Below are positions 47,211-56,660 of a DNA stretch of 64,000 nt, piece by piece. The notes below the pieces were generated by a model, which worked only from the letters and a program-made list of their open reading frames with translations, searched no databases and was not told the origin of the DNA. Position numbers and translations under genes: made by a program. This DNA is from Ectocarpus siliculosus. Taxonomy: Eukaryota; Sar; Phaeophyceae; Ectocarpales; Ectocarpaceae. Within the stretch, counting starts at the first letter, position 1; each line of letters starts with the position of its first letter. The DNA is taken from assembly GCA_000310025.1 (NCBI GenBank), contig FN649738.1:65032-129031 (forward strand), given 5' to 3'.

Positions 47211-49729
47211 ATATGTACTGTGTGCAATATCCCGGTGTGAAACCGATTTTTCACTCCGACCCACGCAAGTGTTTCCTGGATAAATCGCAAAAGAAGTGAA
47301 ATTGCGGGGTGTCGTCGTGGAAGATCCTTTTCATCTTCGATGCGGCTTCTTCATGGAGGGAACCGCTATAGTCTTGATACTAATAAATCTTTTTCTTTTT
47401 GAAGAGTTCAAAACCAAGACAGACACACCGTGGACAACGAATTGCATGTGGAAATTCCGCGAAACCAATGCGATAGACAATCCACGGCACAATGACCGAT
47501 CAGTGAAAATATTGGGCTTTATGGACACGGGTCTGGCAAATTTCACTCCTCGTGTCAACAACTGGACCCAACAATATTCGCTCGTTGTCTTCATAAAATT
47601 CACATTAGATCGTCCGATTTTCGAGTATCGCCCTATGCATACACCAACTGTGACAAGAGAGGTATATAGCATGGAATGTATCGCCCAACTTGCGTTCCCG
47701 CGAAATCATGCTCCTCCGAAACCTACGCAGCGTCCGAAGCAGCTGCAGCTTCCGACCCGCACGCGTTTGCTGACACTGCCACCCCTCTACGGCGGAACTC
47801 GTGAAGCGATTCTAACTTTCCACCTCCTTGCATGTGGACAATGAGGGTTGCGCGTCTCCGTCACCACCGTAGGCAAGTGAGTCTGCCTACACATAGATCT
47901 CGAAAACAAAAGGACCACACATATTCAAATTCCACTCTGTGGTGACCCCAAGCCCCCGGCCTCAACAAACACTGAGACGGTTGAGGCATAGGAGGCAGGC
48001 ATTAACGGGCTCAGGCATCATATATATATGGAAGCTCATTCCTTGACCCTCATCAGACCCGGGTGGTTCGCGCGATGCCAAGCGTATCCCGGCGTGGTTT
48101 TGAGGACAGCGTGTCTTGTGTTCCCTCAACTCCATGCAGGTATGTAGGGAGACATGTGGCGTGCGGCTCTGGACGGCAAAATGGTTCTTGTTGGTAGGAA
48201 CCCACGGGAAATGGCTCTCTTGCCCTCTTTGTAAGAAGCTCGCTCGGTTTTGCTGCTCTATGCAAACCAATGATTACAATGTTGTCTTCGTCCGAACATA
48301 GCATGCTTTCGGAGAATCCACATGTATTTGTTACCATTCGTTTCGCCGATCTTGCCTGCAAAACGGGCGACAAACGCTTGTCGAGCGCGAATTGCATTAT
48401 GCTCCCTATTCTGCAGGCGGCATGCAGACGCAGGCTACTCATACAAGACTGGAACGTTCATGCAACCTCGAAGGGCATTGAAGCAAGCTATCGCAAAATA
48501 TTCGAATAATATCGAGATATCGTACCCACGTCAATCGCGTATCGCAGACATATTCCGGTTCGGATATGCGGTACCAACGACTACCGCTGGGCATCTGGGG
48601 GATTCAACCGTGAAACCAGTCTTCAGATTGAGGTTGTCAGATGAATGCTTACTGTTTCCCTTTAAGACCGCTTCGTTGTGAATGATTCATCAGAGTGAAA
48701 TGGCACGTTCACTTTTTGACGGCATTTGCGGCGCGGCCGCGAAAGGATTGACATCGCGGAGCTCCGGCGGCTGGCCGCGCGGCGGGTCTCGGCGCTTGAC
48801 CTAACCTGACAAATGGTTGTCGATATACATGGAGACTCAAAGGAAAATTATATTAATCGTTGAAGGAATTGAGCTCCACGGAAACGGGCTTCGCGGTTCA
48901 CTCGTTCATTCTTGCCCCGACATTCATTCATGGGCGGGTTTTCGGTGCCCCTCCGTGAAACCGAGCCCGGACCCCAATAAGACGTAATGATTCACTGTCG
49001 TAACCATATGTGACTAGTTGTACTCGTTCAATCTTGTTTATGACGATGACTTTCGCAACAGCTGGGGGGGGCGGCAAACACAGCGTATTCAGGTGTCGTC
49101 CCCATTGGAAGCGTTCCCGCAACGTTTCGCACGGTGTGACAATTAAGGCGTATTTGTTATGGTATTTGGAGGTACACAGGTGATAGTGGTTGATCATGGT
49201 TATTTGGCGCCGTCGGATGCTATGACGTGACGTCATGCTAGATCAGGGCTTTATGCCGAGACATGTGCCCTTCTGCTCAGTGTGTGCGTACAGGCGATCT
49301 ATGATCGTGTGTGCGTGGGATATTGTGAGTTGGCTTGGAAAGCGTTAATCAAGAGAAAGAGAACAACGGAAAGCAACAACAACCTGCTACTGTGGTCGGA
49401 CAAGAGAGTTCCACACAGCTCAAAGGTGATTGATTCTGAAGGAAGGGGTCAAATACCATTACATATTGCAGACCACCGCCGAAGAAAGTGGTGCTGTGGC
49501 TACGCGCTTGGGCGTATCTCGAGCACCACGTGTGGATTTCGGCCAAATGAAGGCGTATGAAACTGCTGGGAGCCGTGGTAACTCAGTTGGTTTCGTGCCA
49601 ACCGGCGGTAATTGGGAAAGTTCCGCACGTTGTCGTAAATCCGAGTGGCGGTTGCTACTGTATACACACACTGAGACTGACGTCTTTTCATTGGTCAGCC
49701 GGTTAACGCGGTAGATTCTAATAAAAAGA
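47211..49729. other. 2.5 kb without a recognisable gene
   Basis: The longest open frame is 47296-47844 on the plus strand (182 residues). Its length is about what chance allows in 64 kb, and no motif is recognisable. Several other frames of 60-130 residues show nothing. Confidence 0.4.
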
Positions 49730-49752
49730 ACACACACACACACACACACACA
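49730..49752. repeat. AC dinucleotide microsatellite
   Basis: A pure AC run of about 11 units, just upstream of the LTR-like remnant. Confidence 0.9.
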
Positions 49753-49759
49753 GCGGTTG

Positions 49760-50030
49760 GGTCCACGAAAGCAAGAGAGGAGACACCTGCATGAGTGGGC
49801 GCTCGCTGCTCTCCCCTACATAAAATTTCTGCAGTCCCGCGGTGTTATTATTCGCAAAACAGAACATTGTGAAACCTATTCCATGTTGTTGTTGTTGATA
49901 TTGTCTTCACAATAAAGCCGTTCCGGTTTCCGATCCAACGGACGCGAACCCCTTCCGTGGTCGTAAGCCGACTTCGCGAAGAGGGGCCCACCTTTCTAGT
50001 AGAACGGAATATATATATATATATATTGAC
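49760..50030. mobile_element. Degenerate LTR-like remnant
   Basis: A TATA-like CTACATAAAATT (about 49818) is followed by an AATAAAG-type signal (about 49912), in the order expected inside an LTR. 49885-49985 is similar to 5840-5945. No second LTR or coding region was found nearby, so a solo or decayed LTR is the best guess. A short AT microsatellite closes the stretch (50010-50026). Confidence 0.3.
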
Positions 50031-50224
50031 CTACGTAAAACAGATCCTCCAATTGCGGAAATAGCATGGGGAAAAACAAACAATAACCGGCAGACGATCG
50101 AACCCGGCAAAAAAGAAGAAAAAGGCCAAGACAACGGACAAAAGAACAAGAAAGAAGAAAAACAAGAAGCAGGAAACAGGCAATTGGATGGCCCAATCCA
50201 TCGAAAGAACGAAATCAAGAAGCG

Positions 50225-50276
50225 AGAGGGAGAAGGAGAGAGGGAGAGAGGGAGAGAGGGAGAGAGGGAGAGAGGG
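50225..50276. repeat. GAGAGAGG purine tandem repeat
   Basis: A run of about five 8-bp GAGAGAGG-type units, purine-only on the plus strand. Confidence 0.8.
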
Positions 50277-50499
50277 GACGGAGTGTATTCATCTCCGCCC
50301 GAGGCTACACCCCGAGCTATTCCTCACACGCCCATAGAACAAAAAGCAATACCTGCAGGTGGTTCAGGGGTTACTCTACCGGAGCAGCAAAGCGACAAGC
50401 ACAAACACAAACATTGACGACACACCATCGCCTCAAGCACAAACAATACAAACAAGTGAAAAAGACGACAACGCCATCTCATCGGGGGCACGTCGATGG

Positions 50500-51029
50500 G
50501 TGGGGGCGAGGTTAGCGATACGACGTACTAGAGGTTTACGTCCGGCTGGTAATTCTGCCAACTTCTCCATCATTAGCCCATCTCTGTACCCCTCCATTCA
50601 CCTCCATCTTGCTCTCTTCCGCAAGCTTCAATCGTGCCTTCGAGGTGGGTCTTTCGACGTTTACCCCCCATGCCCATGTGGCAAATCGGAGGAGAGTAGA
50701 CCCCACATAGTTGGGGAGTGTGAGTTGTACAGGAAGGAAAGAGAGGATCTCGAGGAGGAAATGAGACAGAGAGGGTGTGACATGGACAAGTTTGGTAAAT
50801 TAGACAACAGCGAAAAAACGATCGCGATAATTGGGGATAGATGGTGGGCACAAGAGGCCCTAGAGGACGGGGATAAGATGTGCAAGAAATTTTTATGGAG
50901 TTTGTGGCAGAAACGTAAAGAGCTCCCAAATGTTGGCGGTGTCTCTAGTAGGTGTAGGAACGGTGCTCCGTCTCGAAAGGGACGCGTGGTCAATGGTCAA
51001 ATGACGACGGCAAGCAACAAATGAGTACG
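50500..51029 (+). mobile_element. LINE 3' fragment, diverged subfamily, poly-C tail
   Basis: The open frame ending at 51024 carries a Cys/His knuckle (CPCGKSEESRPHIVGECELY), KTIAIIGDRWWAQEA, FLWSLWQKRKE and a terminal APSRKGRVVNG. These line up one by one with the LINE copies at 18.1 and 52.3 kb but at clearly lower identity, so this is a sister subfamily. The 3' end is ATGAGTACG plus poly-C (51030-51041). The 5' boundary is uncertain. Confidence 0.65.
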
Positions 51030-51056
51030 CCCCCCCCCCCCGCGCCATCCCCCCCC

Positions 51057-51346
51057 GGTGTTTGCCATCGGGGTTGGTTTTCGTCGCTTGGCATCGATGT
51101 TGGAAAAAAAACAAACAAATTGAGTCTTACGCAGCTGTCATCCGTACGCAAGGAAGTAGGCACAAGATGCCGAACACCCTTAGCAGGATGCAGCGCACCC
51201 TTCATGCGACTCGCCGAATACCTCACGGCGCTTCGCGCTTGGTGATGTGAGAGCCTGGTCTGGTGAGAACCCGGCGTGCTCCGTCCCGGCTTTGTAGGGA
51301 TGCGAGGTCAATGGTCTAACGACTACGGCATGCACGAATATGAGTA
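51057..51346 (+). mobile_element. Short non-autonomous (SINE-like) element, copy 1, poly-C tail
   Basis: It starts GGTGTTTGCCATCGGGG directly after a C-tract (51049-51056) and ends ATATGAGTAC followed by poly-C (51347-51370). From about 51120 onward it matches 52050-52281 at over 95%. Its last ~45 bases (GGTCAATGGTCTAAC...TATGAGTAC) also match the LINE 3' ends, which suggests that the LINE machinery moves it. No tRNA-type pol III boxes are visible. Relative to copy 2 it lacks about 220 bp internally. Confidence 0.7.
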
Positions 51347-51706
51347 CCCCCCCCCCCCCCCCCCCCCCCCTTTTTTTTTGGCCGGCCCCCCGATCACGGG
51401 GGGGGGTGGGGGTGTGTGCTACGTGGTTGCCCGAGATAGCCTACTGGAAATCTGGAGGGCGATGGCGGGGCCGGCGGAGACCTGATGCTCTTCCNNNNNN
51501 NNNNNNNNNNNNNNNNNNNNNNNNNNNNNNNNNNNNNNNNNNNNNNNNNNNNNNNNNNNNNNNNNNNNNNNNNNNNNNNNNNNNNNNNNNNNNNTGTTTG
51601 GGGGAAACCCGGGGTGCTCCCCCCCCGTTTTTGAGGGGAGGGGGGTCAATGGTTTAAAGGTTTGGGCCACCCAGATTTTGGGTCCCCCCCCCCCCCCCCC
51701 CCCCCC
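51347..51706. other. Assembly gap (100 N) between poly-C tracts, with degraded duplicate sequence
   Basis: The N run is 51495-51594. To its right, 51595-51683 is a blurred version of the tail of copy 1 (about 51254-51346) and runs into poly-C (51684-51706). The second tail is thus probably the same locus read badly from the other side. The 51371-51494 stretch left of the gap begins with blurred homopolymers, then becomes clean unique sequence of unknown placement. Confidence 0.55.
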
Positions 51707-51758
51707 GCCATCGAGGTTGGGTTTTCGTCACATGGCAACGACGTTGTATAACAAGTCG
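51707..51758 (+). repeat. Short 5'-end fragment of the SINE-like element
   Basis: GCCATCGAGGTTGGGTTTTC and what follows match the first ~50 bases of copies 1 and 2. It sits between two C-tracts (51684-51706 and 51759-51766). Confidence 0.6.
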
Positions 51759-51766
51759 CCCCCCCC

Positions 51767-52281
51767 GGTGTTTGCCATCGGGGATGGGTTTTCGTCCCTT
51801 GGCAACGACGTTGTAGCAAAAAGGCAATTCACCTCGTGAGCTCGGCGACCAGGGTACCGTTTTGTTTTTACCGCTGGGTTTTCTTTTTGGCGGTAACCAT
51901 GAATGGTGGTCGAGTAGATCATGTTGTGCTGGAGAAACCTCACTCCGCGCAAGGGGGATGATTGCACCACGCTGTGTTCAAATGGTCAAGCATCCTCGAG
52001 GCAGCTACACAATGCTTATAATTGTCTCTGGAAGTGAACGTACCAGAAAAAACATTAAGTCATACGCAGCTGTCATCCGTACGCAAGGAAGTAGGCACAA
52101 GATGCCGAACACCCTTAGCAGGATGCAGCGCACCCTTCATGCGACTCGCCGAATACCCCACGGCGCTTCGCGATCGGTGATGCGAGAGCCTGGTCCGGTG
52201 AGAACCCGGCGTGCTCCGTCCCGGCTTTGTAGGGATGCGAGGTCAACGGTCTAACGACTACGGCATGTACGACTATGAGTT
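51767..52281 (+). mobile_element. Short non-autonomous (SINE-like) element, copy 2, poly-C tail
   Basis: The longer form, about 515 bp, begins GGTGTTTGCCATCGGGG after a C-tract and ends CTATGAGTT followed by poly-C (52282-52299). It has no open frame of note. The 3' 230 bp are nearly identical to copy 1, which implies recent activity. Its end is shared with the LINE family. Confidence 0.7.
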
Positions 52282-52299
52282 CCCCCCCCCCCGCCCCCC

Positions 52300-52749
52300 A
52301 CAAATTCAGTACCGGGGACATAGGCCTTCGAGAACGTCGACGAAGACATAGGATGGTAGATGACGAAGACGACAAGTTCAAATGTGATTGTGGCTTCGAA
52401 TGCGAAGACCGGGTTCATGTAGTCGCGGAGTGTCCGTGGTACGAAGAGGAGAGGGGAGTGTACATGACTGAGCTGGGAAAAATACAAGGGACGTACAGGG
52501 AGATGTTTGAGGCATGGAATAGAGAGGAGAGGACGGTAGCTGTACTGGGGAGTAGGAAGTGGTTTGAAAAGGCGGGAAGGGATATTGTCAGGATTGACAG
52601 ACTAGGGAAGACATTTTTGAGCCACCTTTGACAAAGTAGGAAGGAACGATTGGCCATCGGTGATCGGTCCTGTGGGAACAATGCCCCGGCCTCTCGACGA
52701 CGCGTAGTCAATGGTCTAACCGCTAAGGCATGCAAAACATATGAGTACG
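52300..52749 (+). mobile_element. 5'-truncated LINE 3' end, poly-C tail
   Basis: It starts directly after the C-tract 52282-52299 and matches 18925-19373 at about 95%. The frame GDIGLRERRRRHRM runs through CDCGFECEDRVHVVAECPWY to GKTFLSHL, where a TGA (52629-52631) replaces the Trp codon of the 18-kb copy. It ends CATATGAGTACG plus a C-rich tail (52750-52769). Confidence 0.8.
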
Positions 52750-52769
52750 CCCGCCCCCCCCCGCCCCCC

Positions 52770-53339
52770 TGCTCTGTTGTCGTTTTGTTCCCCTGTCCCG
52801 TGATCTTCTCGTCCCGTTTATCCGCACGCAGCCTGCTGACCTTATGTCCCTCCTGGTACCATTTGACCCTGAATCTCCCCTCCCCCTGCAACATACCCAT
52901 TTTGTACCGTGGTAACCCCTTTTACACCTTCGCTGCGAGACACGAGGTATTCCGAACGCCCCCAGCTCGTCACCCATCGACTCGGCCGTGGCACCGAACT
53001 CTTTGAAGTCGTCCTTCAAGCATGTCCCTCAGTTCTATTCCGGACGCCCACTGCGTGCCCTCCCCCCCACCCCACGATATCGCCGAACATCGCTTGCTTC
53101 GGGGGTCGCCCGTCCGGTTATGTAGTCAATGCTCGAGCATTGCCGTAGTCGGACAATACGTAGTTCACGTACCATGTTGTATTCGATATCGCATCATCGA
53201 TAGACAAGGGATATCCGATATATATATCCCGATATCGTGTCAACATCGCATCGTATGGATGTCATATATAATTTATCCAATATCGCCAAATCTTGGGGTA
53301 CATATGTACATCGGTATCGTATTATGGCGTTTTCAACGG
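52770..53339. other. No gene seen
   Basis: Flank of the poly-C element cluster. Short open frames only. Confidence 0.4.
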
Positions 53340-53507
53340 CTACTCGGCGGGGCTGTAAGCCTGGAGGCGGTACCTTCCCGTGGCACTGTCCTGGGTGATG
53401 CCCAGCGTGGATCTATCGTCGTCCTCCAAGTGCTCCACACTGAAGCGGGTGTCGCCACCAGCAAGGCCCCTCTCGATTATCTGGTCGAATAACTCCGTTC
53501 GCTGGAA
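53340..53507 (-). CDS. Orphan terminal exon, function unknown
   Basis: A pyrimidine-rich acceptor (tttctctcgacag, minus strand) opens a 55-codon stretch ending in TAG at 53342-53340. The product, FQRTELFDQIIERGLAGG at the start and GRYRLQAYSPAE at the end, is acidic and mixed in composition, unlike the neighbouring random frames. It looks like the last exon of a minus-strand gene whose earlier exons I could not identify. The exon at 56575-56660 is a possible partner. Confidence 0.4.
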   Translation of the reverse strand, partial: FQRTELFDQIIERGLAGGDTRFSVEHLEDDDRSTLGITQDSATGRYRLQAYSPAE

Positions 53508-56500
53508 CTGTCGAGAGAAAGAGAGAGAGAGTCACAACAGGTCATCATCGGATAAGGGCTTCTGTAGAGGTCGAAGGCATCCAGATACCTAGGCTCAGTT
53601 GTTTCTTTTCATGGGTAAAGGTGATATGCATACGTACTTGCATTGAAGAAAAGCACATTGTTTTTATATAGTCTTATGCCGTGGAACGAGCACCACCATA
53701 CATCGCACACAAGAACAGTCAACCGCAAATAGGTATTTGCCCCTCGTGGCGTTATTGCGCAAATACCCCTAACCGTTGCAATGTGGCACAAAGCGAGCGG
53801 TGGTTGGTCTCCATGTCGGCACATGAACTTGAGGCACATTTTCTTGTCGTCGTGTTCAACATGTCTGCCTGTCGATCTGTCCCTTCGGGGAAATTCCTTG
53901 GCACCACGGGGTCAAGTGTTCTAGCCTGTTCCTTCCAGCACACTCAGCCAACCAACGTTTGCCATTCAACAATCGCAACCCTTGCACGGCAACCCTGGTT
54001 AACGACCTATGCCACAAAATACGTACAACACCTCTCTGCTCCGTCAGATTTAGAAGTAGGGGTTAGTGAGCGGGACGAGGCTGGTTTTGCACGGAAGACT
54101 AGAAAAAAACGGAGGTAAGAGGAGGAGGCGTTTACCGGCGGGAGGACAATTATTGAAAAGCCTACGCAAGGGTATACACGCAAAACAATTTGAAGACACA
54201 TAGGCCTACAAATCGAAATTGGAGGCCGTGCGGAGGGGGGGGGGGTGATTTGGGGGGGGCGGTAATTCCGTAAGGGGCACCGTGGATAGAAACCTCTCTT
54301 CGTTAGGGGGGTTACTGACTTATTTTCGTGAACGAAGCCTCCTACAACTCTTTCCTACATACATCGAAATCGAAAGTGCCCTCCGGGGGGAAGGGGCTCT
54401 CACGTGTCTGGAATTATTTTTCGCGTGTGTGTACCCTTGGCCTACGAGACAAAGAAAAGTTCCCTCCGGACGCGACCAACCCACAAACCATCCTATTTCC
54501 ATGCGCCGTCCTTGGCGCTTGGAACTCCTCATGACCTAACCCTAACCCTACCGTCAGTCAGTGCAAAAAACATCGTAACCGCTGTATGCATACGCTTCTG
54601 AATATCCCTGGCAAAGGTCCGGAACGATATTATAAACATGCTCTTCTCTTCACCAACCAGGGCGCGAGAGAGCGAGAGAGTGAGAGGCGGCACGAGCGAT
54701 TGCCGCGTGCTTCAGCAACGAGAGCCACTGGCATCGGACCCAACCACGACGCCTAGACTACCTGTGTGTCGTTTTTTTCGTGCGTTTGTCTTGTTTTGGG
54801 GAGAGGGACATGCAAGCGCGAAGTACGAAAGAAGAAATCGCTCATTCAGGTACGCTACTGTGCAGTGTGCGCGTATTCTTGATTGTCCATCTATCGTTGA
54901 AAGCAAATGGCGTTCTATTCGATTGCTCGCCTTGTTGTCCTCGTTCATCTGAACGAGCGCCTGCGCCCCTGGCCAGGACGACGTGAAGAACGCTTCCCGT
55001 GCCAGAGGAGCGCGTTCCAGGGTTGTCGTTGTGATCCCGTGCTCCTCGAACTGTTCCGGGTGCCTGCTCATCAACCATCGATAGAGAGACCTTTCGTTGG
55101 GCGGGTGACGGCAGGGCGCGCGGACGAAACAACACATGTGTTTCGTCAAATACATGAATGTCAGCGACAAGTTCATGCAACCCGTCGTGACACTCATGCA
55201 ATCCGTCGTGAGACGAGTGAGGGAGTGCAATGTAGACTATGTTGCAAATCGATGCGCTGGTCGGTCGGGTGGTTCGCCACGCATGATGGTCGACAGTTCT
55301 CACGACTCGTGGCACAGCAACAAGACAAGACAAGACAAGACAAGACAGGGCAAGAGGTCAAGAGGTCAGGTCCAAGCACACACGTTGTGAAGAGATACAG
55401 CAGTATGCACGCAACAACGCGGTCGGCGGAAGATGCGTCCATGGAAATCATGGGATCATGTGTGTGTAAATCGTCGGTGGAAAAACACCCGTTACCCTGA
55501 AGGACATGTTGCCTTGACGTTAGACTGGAAAACTCTCGAACCCTCTCATCCACGCTCGTTCTCAACACCCCATTCGTATCATCACATTGTAAAAGAGCCC
55601 AAGGCAGCAACTGTGCGTGTACGACAGCAAAGGCAGATAGATCAGATGATGGTTTGTAGTCTATTTGTGAATGTCCTGTTCTGTCCTGCCCCGACTCGGG
55701 GGCGCAAAAATGTCGGAGATTCAACAGATTGAATCCCCCGCAACCGCCGCCCTCCTTCTCTTCTCTCCTTTCTGCTTTGACCTTTCGCTCATGAAAAGCA
55801 TCGGCCATTTCCGCCTCTCTCTCTCTCATGAACCAAATGTACGGCGACGTATGTAGTGAGCAGACACGATTAGTTAGCTGGGCGTGCGCCGCCGGGGGCC
55901 GACCGCAGCTGCTAAAAAACTTCCCGCTGCCTACGCATAGATTAGACTATGCATAGAACAGCGAGAAAAAAAAAAGGAACCTGCGAAAAGGCGTGTGTGA
56001 GCTACAGTAAATCGTGACAAGAACAAACCGCGAAGGACACCCACAGAAGAAATATTCAATCTGCTGGTTGCTATGCACACTACAGCAGTAGCTCCGGACA
56101 CGGCAAAGCAGACAAAGCAAACAGGCCGGAGACGACGCGGCTATGCATACGAGCGCCTAGCAAGCGTCCTCCTGCTGGGAGCGGAGTGCTGTGGCCCGGG
56201 CTGTTGCATCGAGTAGCATAGCAAAGCAGCAGCGAGGAGCCGTGGCCAACACCCGCCGCCGGCACGAAGAGAGAGGCGGAGAGGCGGTGGCACATATGCC
56301 TACTGCAGTACACCCGTATGTACCTGCTTATTTGCTCACCCATGGTAGGCAAATGTTCATGCTACGTTGAAGTTCTTGACCAGTCGGGTTGATTTTGGCG
56401 GAAAAACCGAACCCCTTTTCGACGTGCGCAAAAGAGAGGAGCGAGAGAGAGGCGGGCAGCTGCAATGAAAGGTGTACCCCCGGCACCCTTTACGTCAACG

Positions 56501-56574
56501 CCCATAGTTGCACCACCTACACCACGTCAGACCCACTTCGTAATTCCCTCCCCGCTGAATGATATTCTACATAC
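53508..56574. other. 3.1 kb without a recognised gene, perhaps intron
   Basis: A minus-strand frame at 54712-55230 contains a protein-like segment (SLYRWLMSRHPEQFEEHG) without clear splice sites. Three telomere-type CCCTAA units occur at 54535-54550 and a run of ACAAG units at 55320-55350. Nothing else is supported. Confidence 0.35.
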
Positions 56575-56660
56575 CTCTCGTAGTTGTACTTCTTGATGGG
56601 GCTGTAGCCGGAAGGCATGTTGTTCTTTCCCCCGCAAAGTACCGGCGCTCTTGTGTTGCT
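56575..56660 (-). CDS. Orphan internal exon, function unknown
   Basis: On the minus strand, an acceptor (gcagtag) and a donor (GAGAG/GTATGT) bound 86 bases. They encode SNTRAPVLCGGKNNMPSGYS followed by PIKKYNYER. The composition is protein-like and the donor is good. I do not recognise the family. It could belong with the terminal exon at 53340-53507, but no link is shown. Confidence 0.3.

Noticed and set aside
47296-47844. 182-aa plus-strand open frame
   Set aside because: No motif, domain or neighbour support. About one chance ORF of this length is expected in a window this size.
54712-55230. 172-aa minus-strand frame with a protein-like segment (YRWLMSRHPEQFEEHG)
   Set aside because: No clear splice sites, start or family, and other frames of similar length overlap it.
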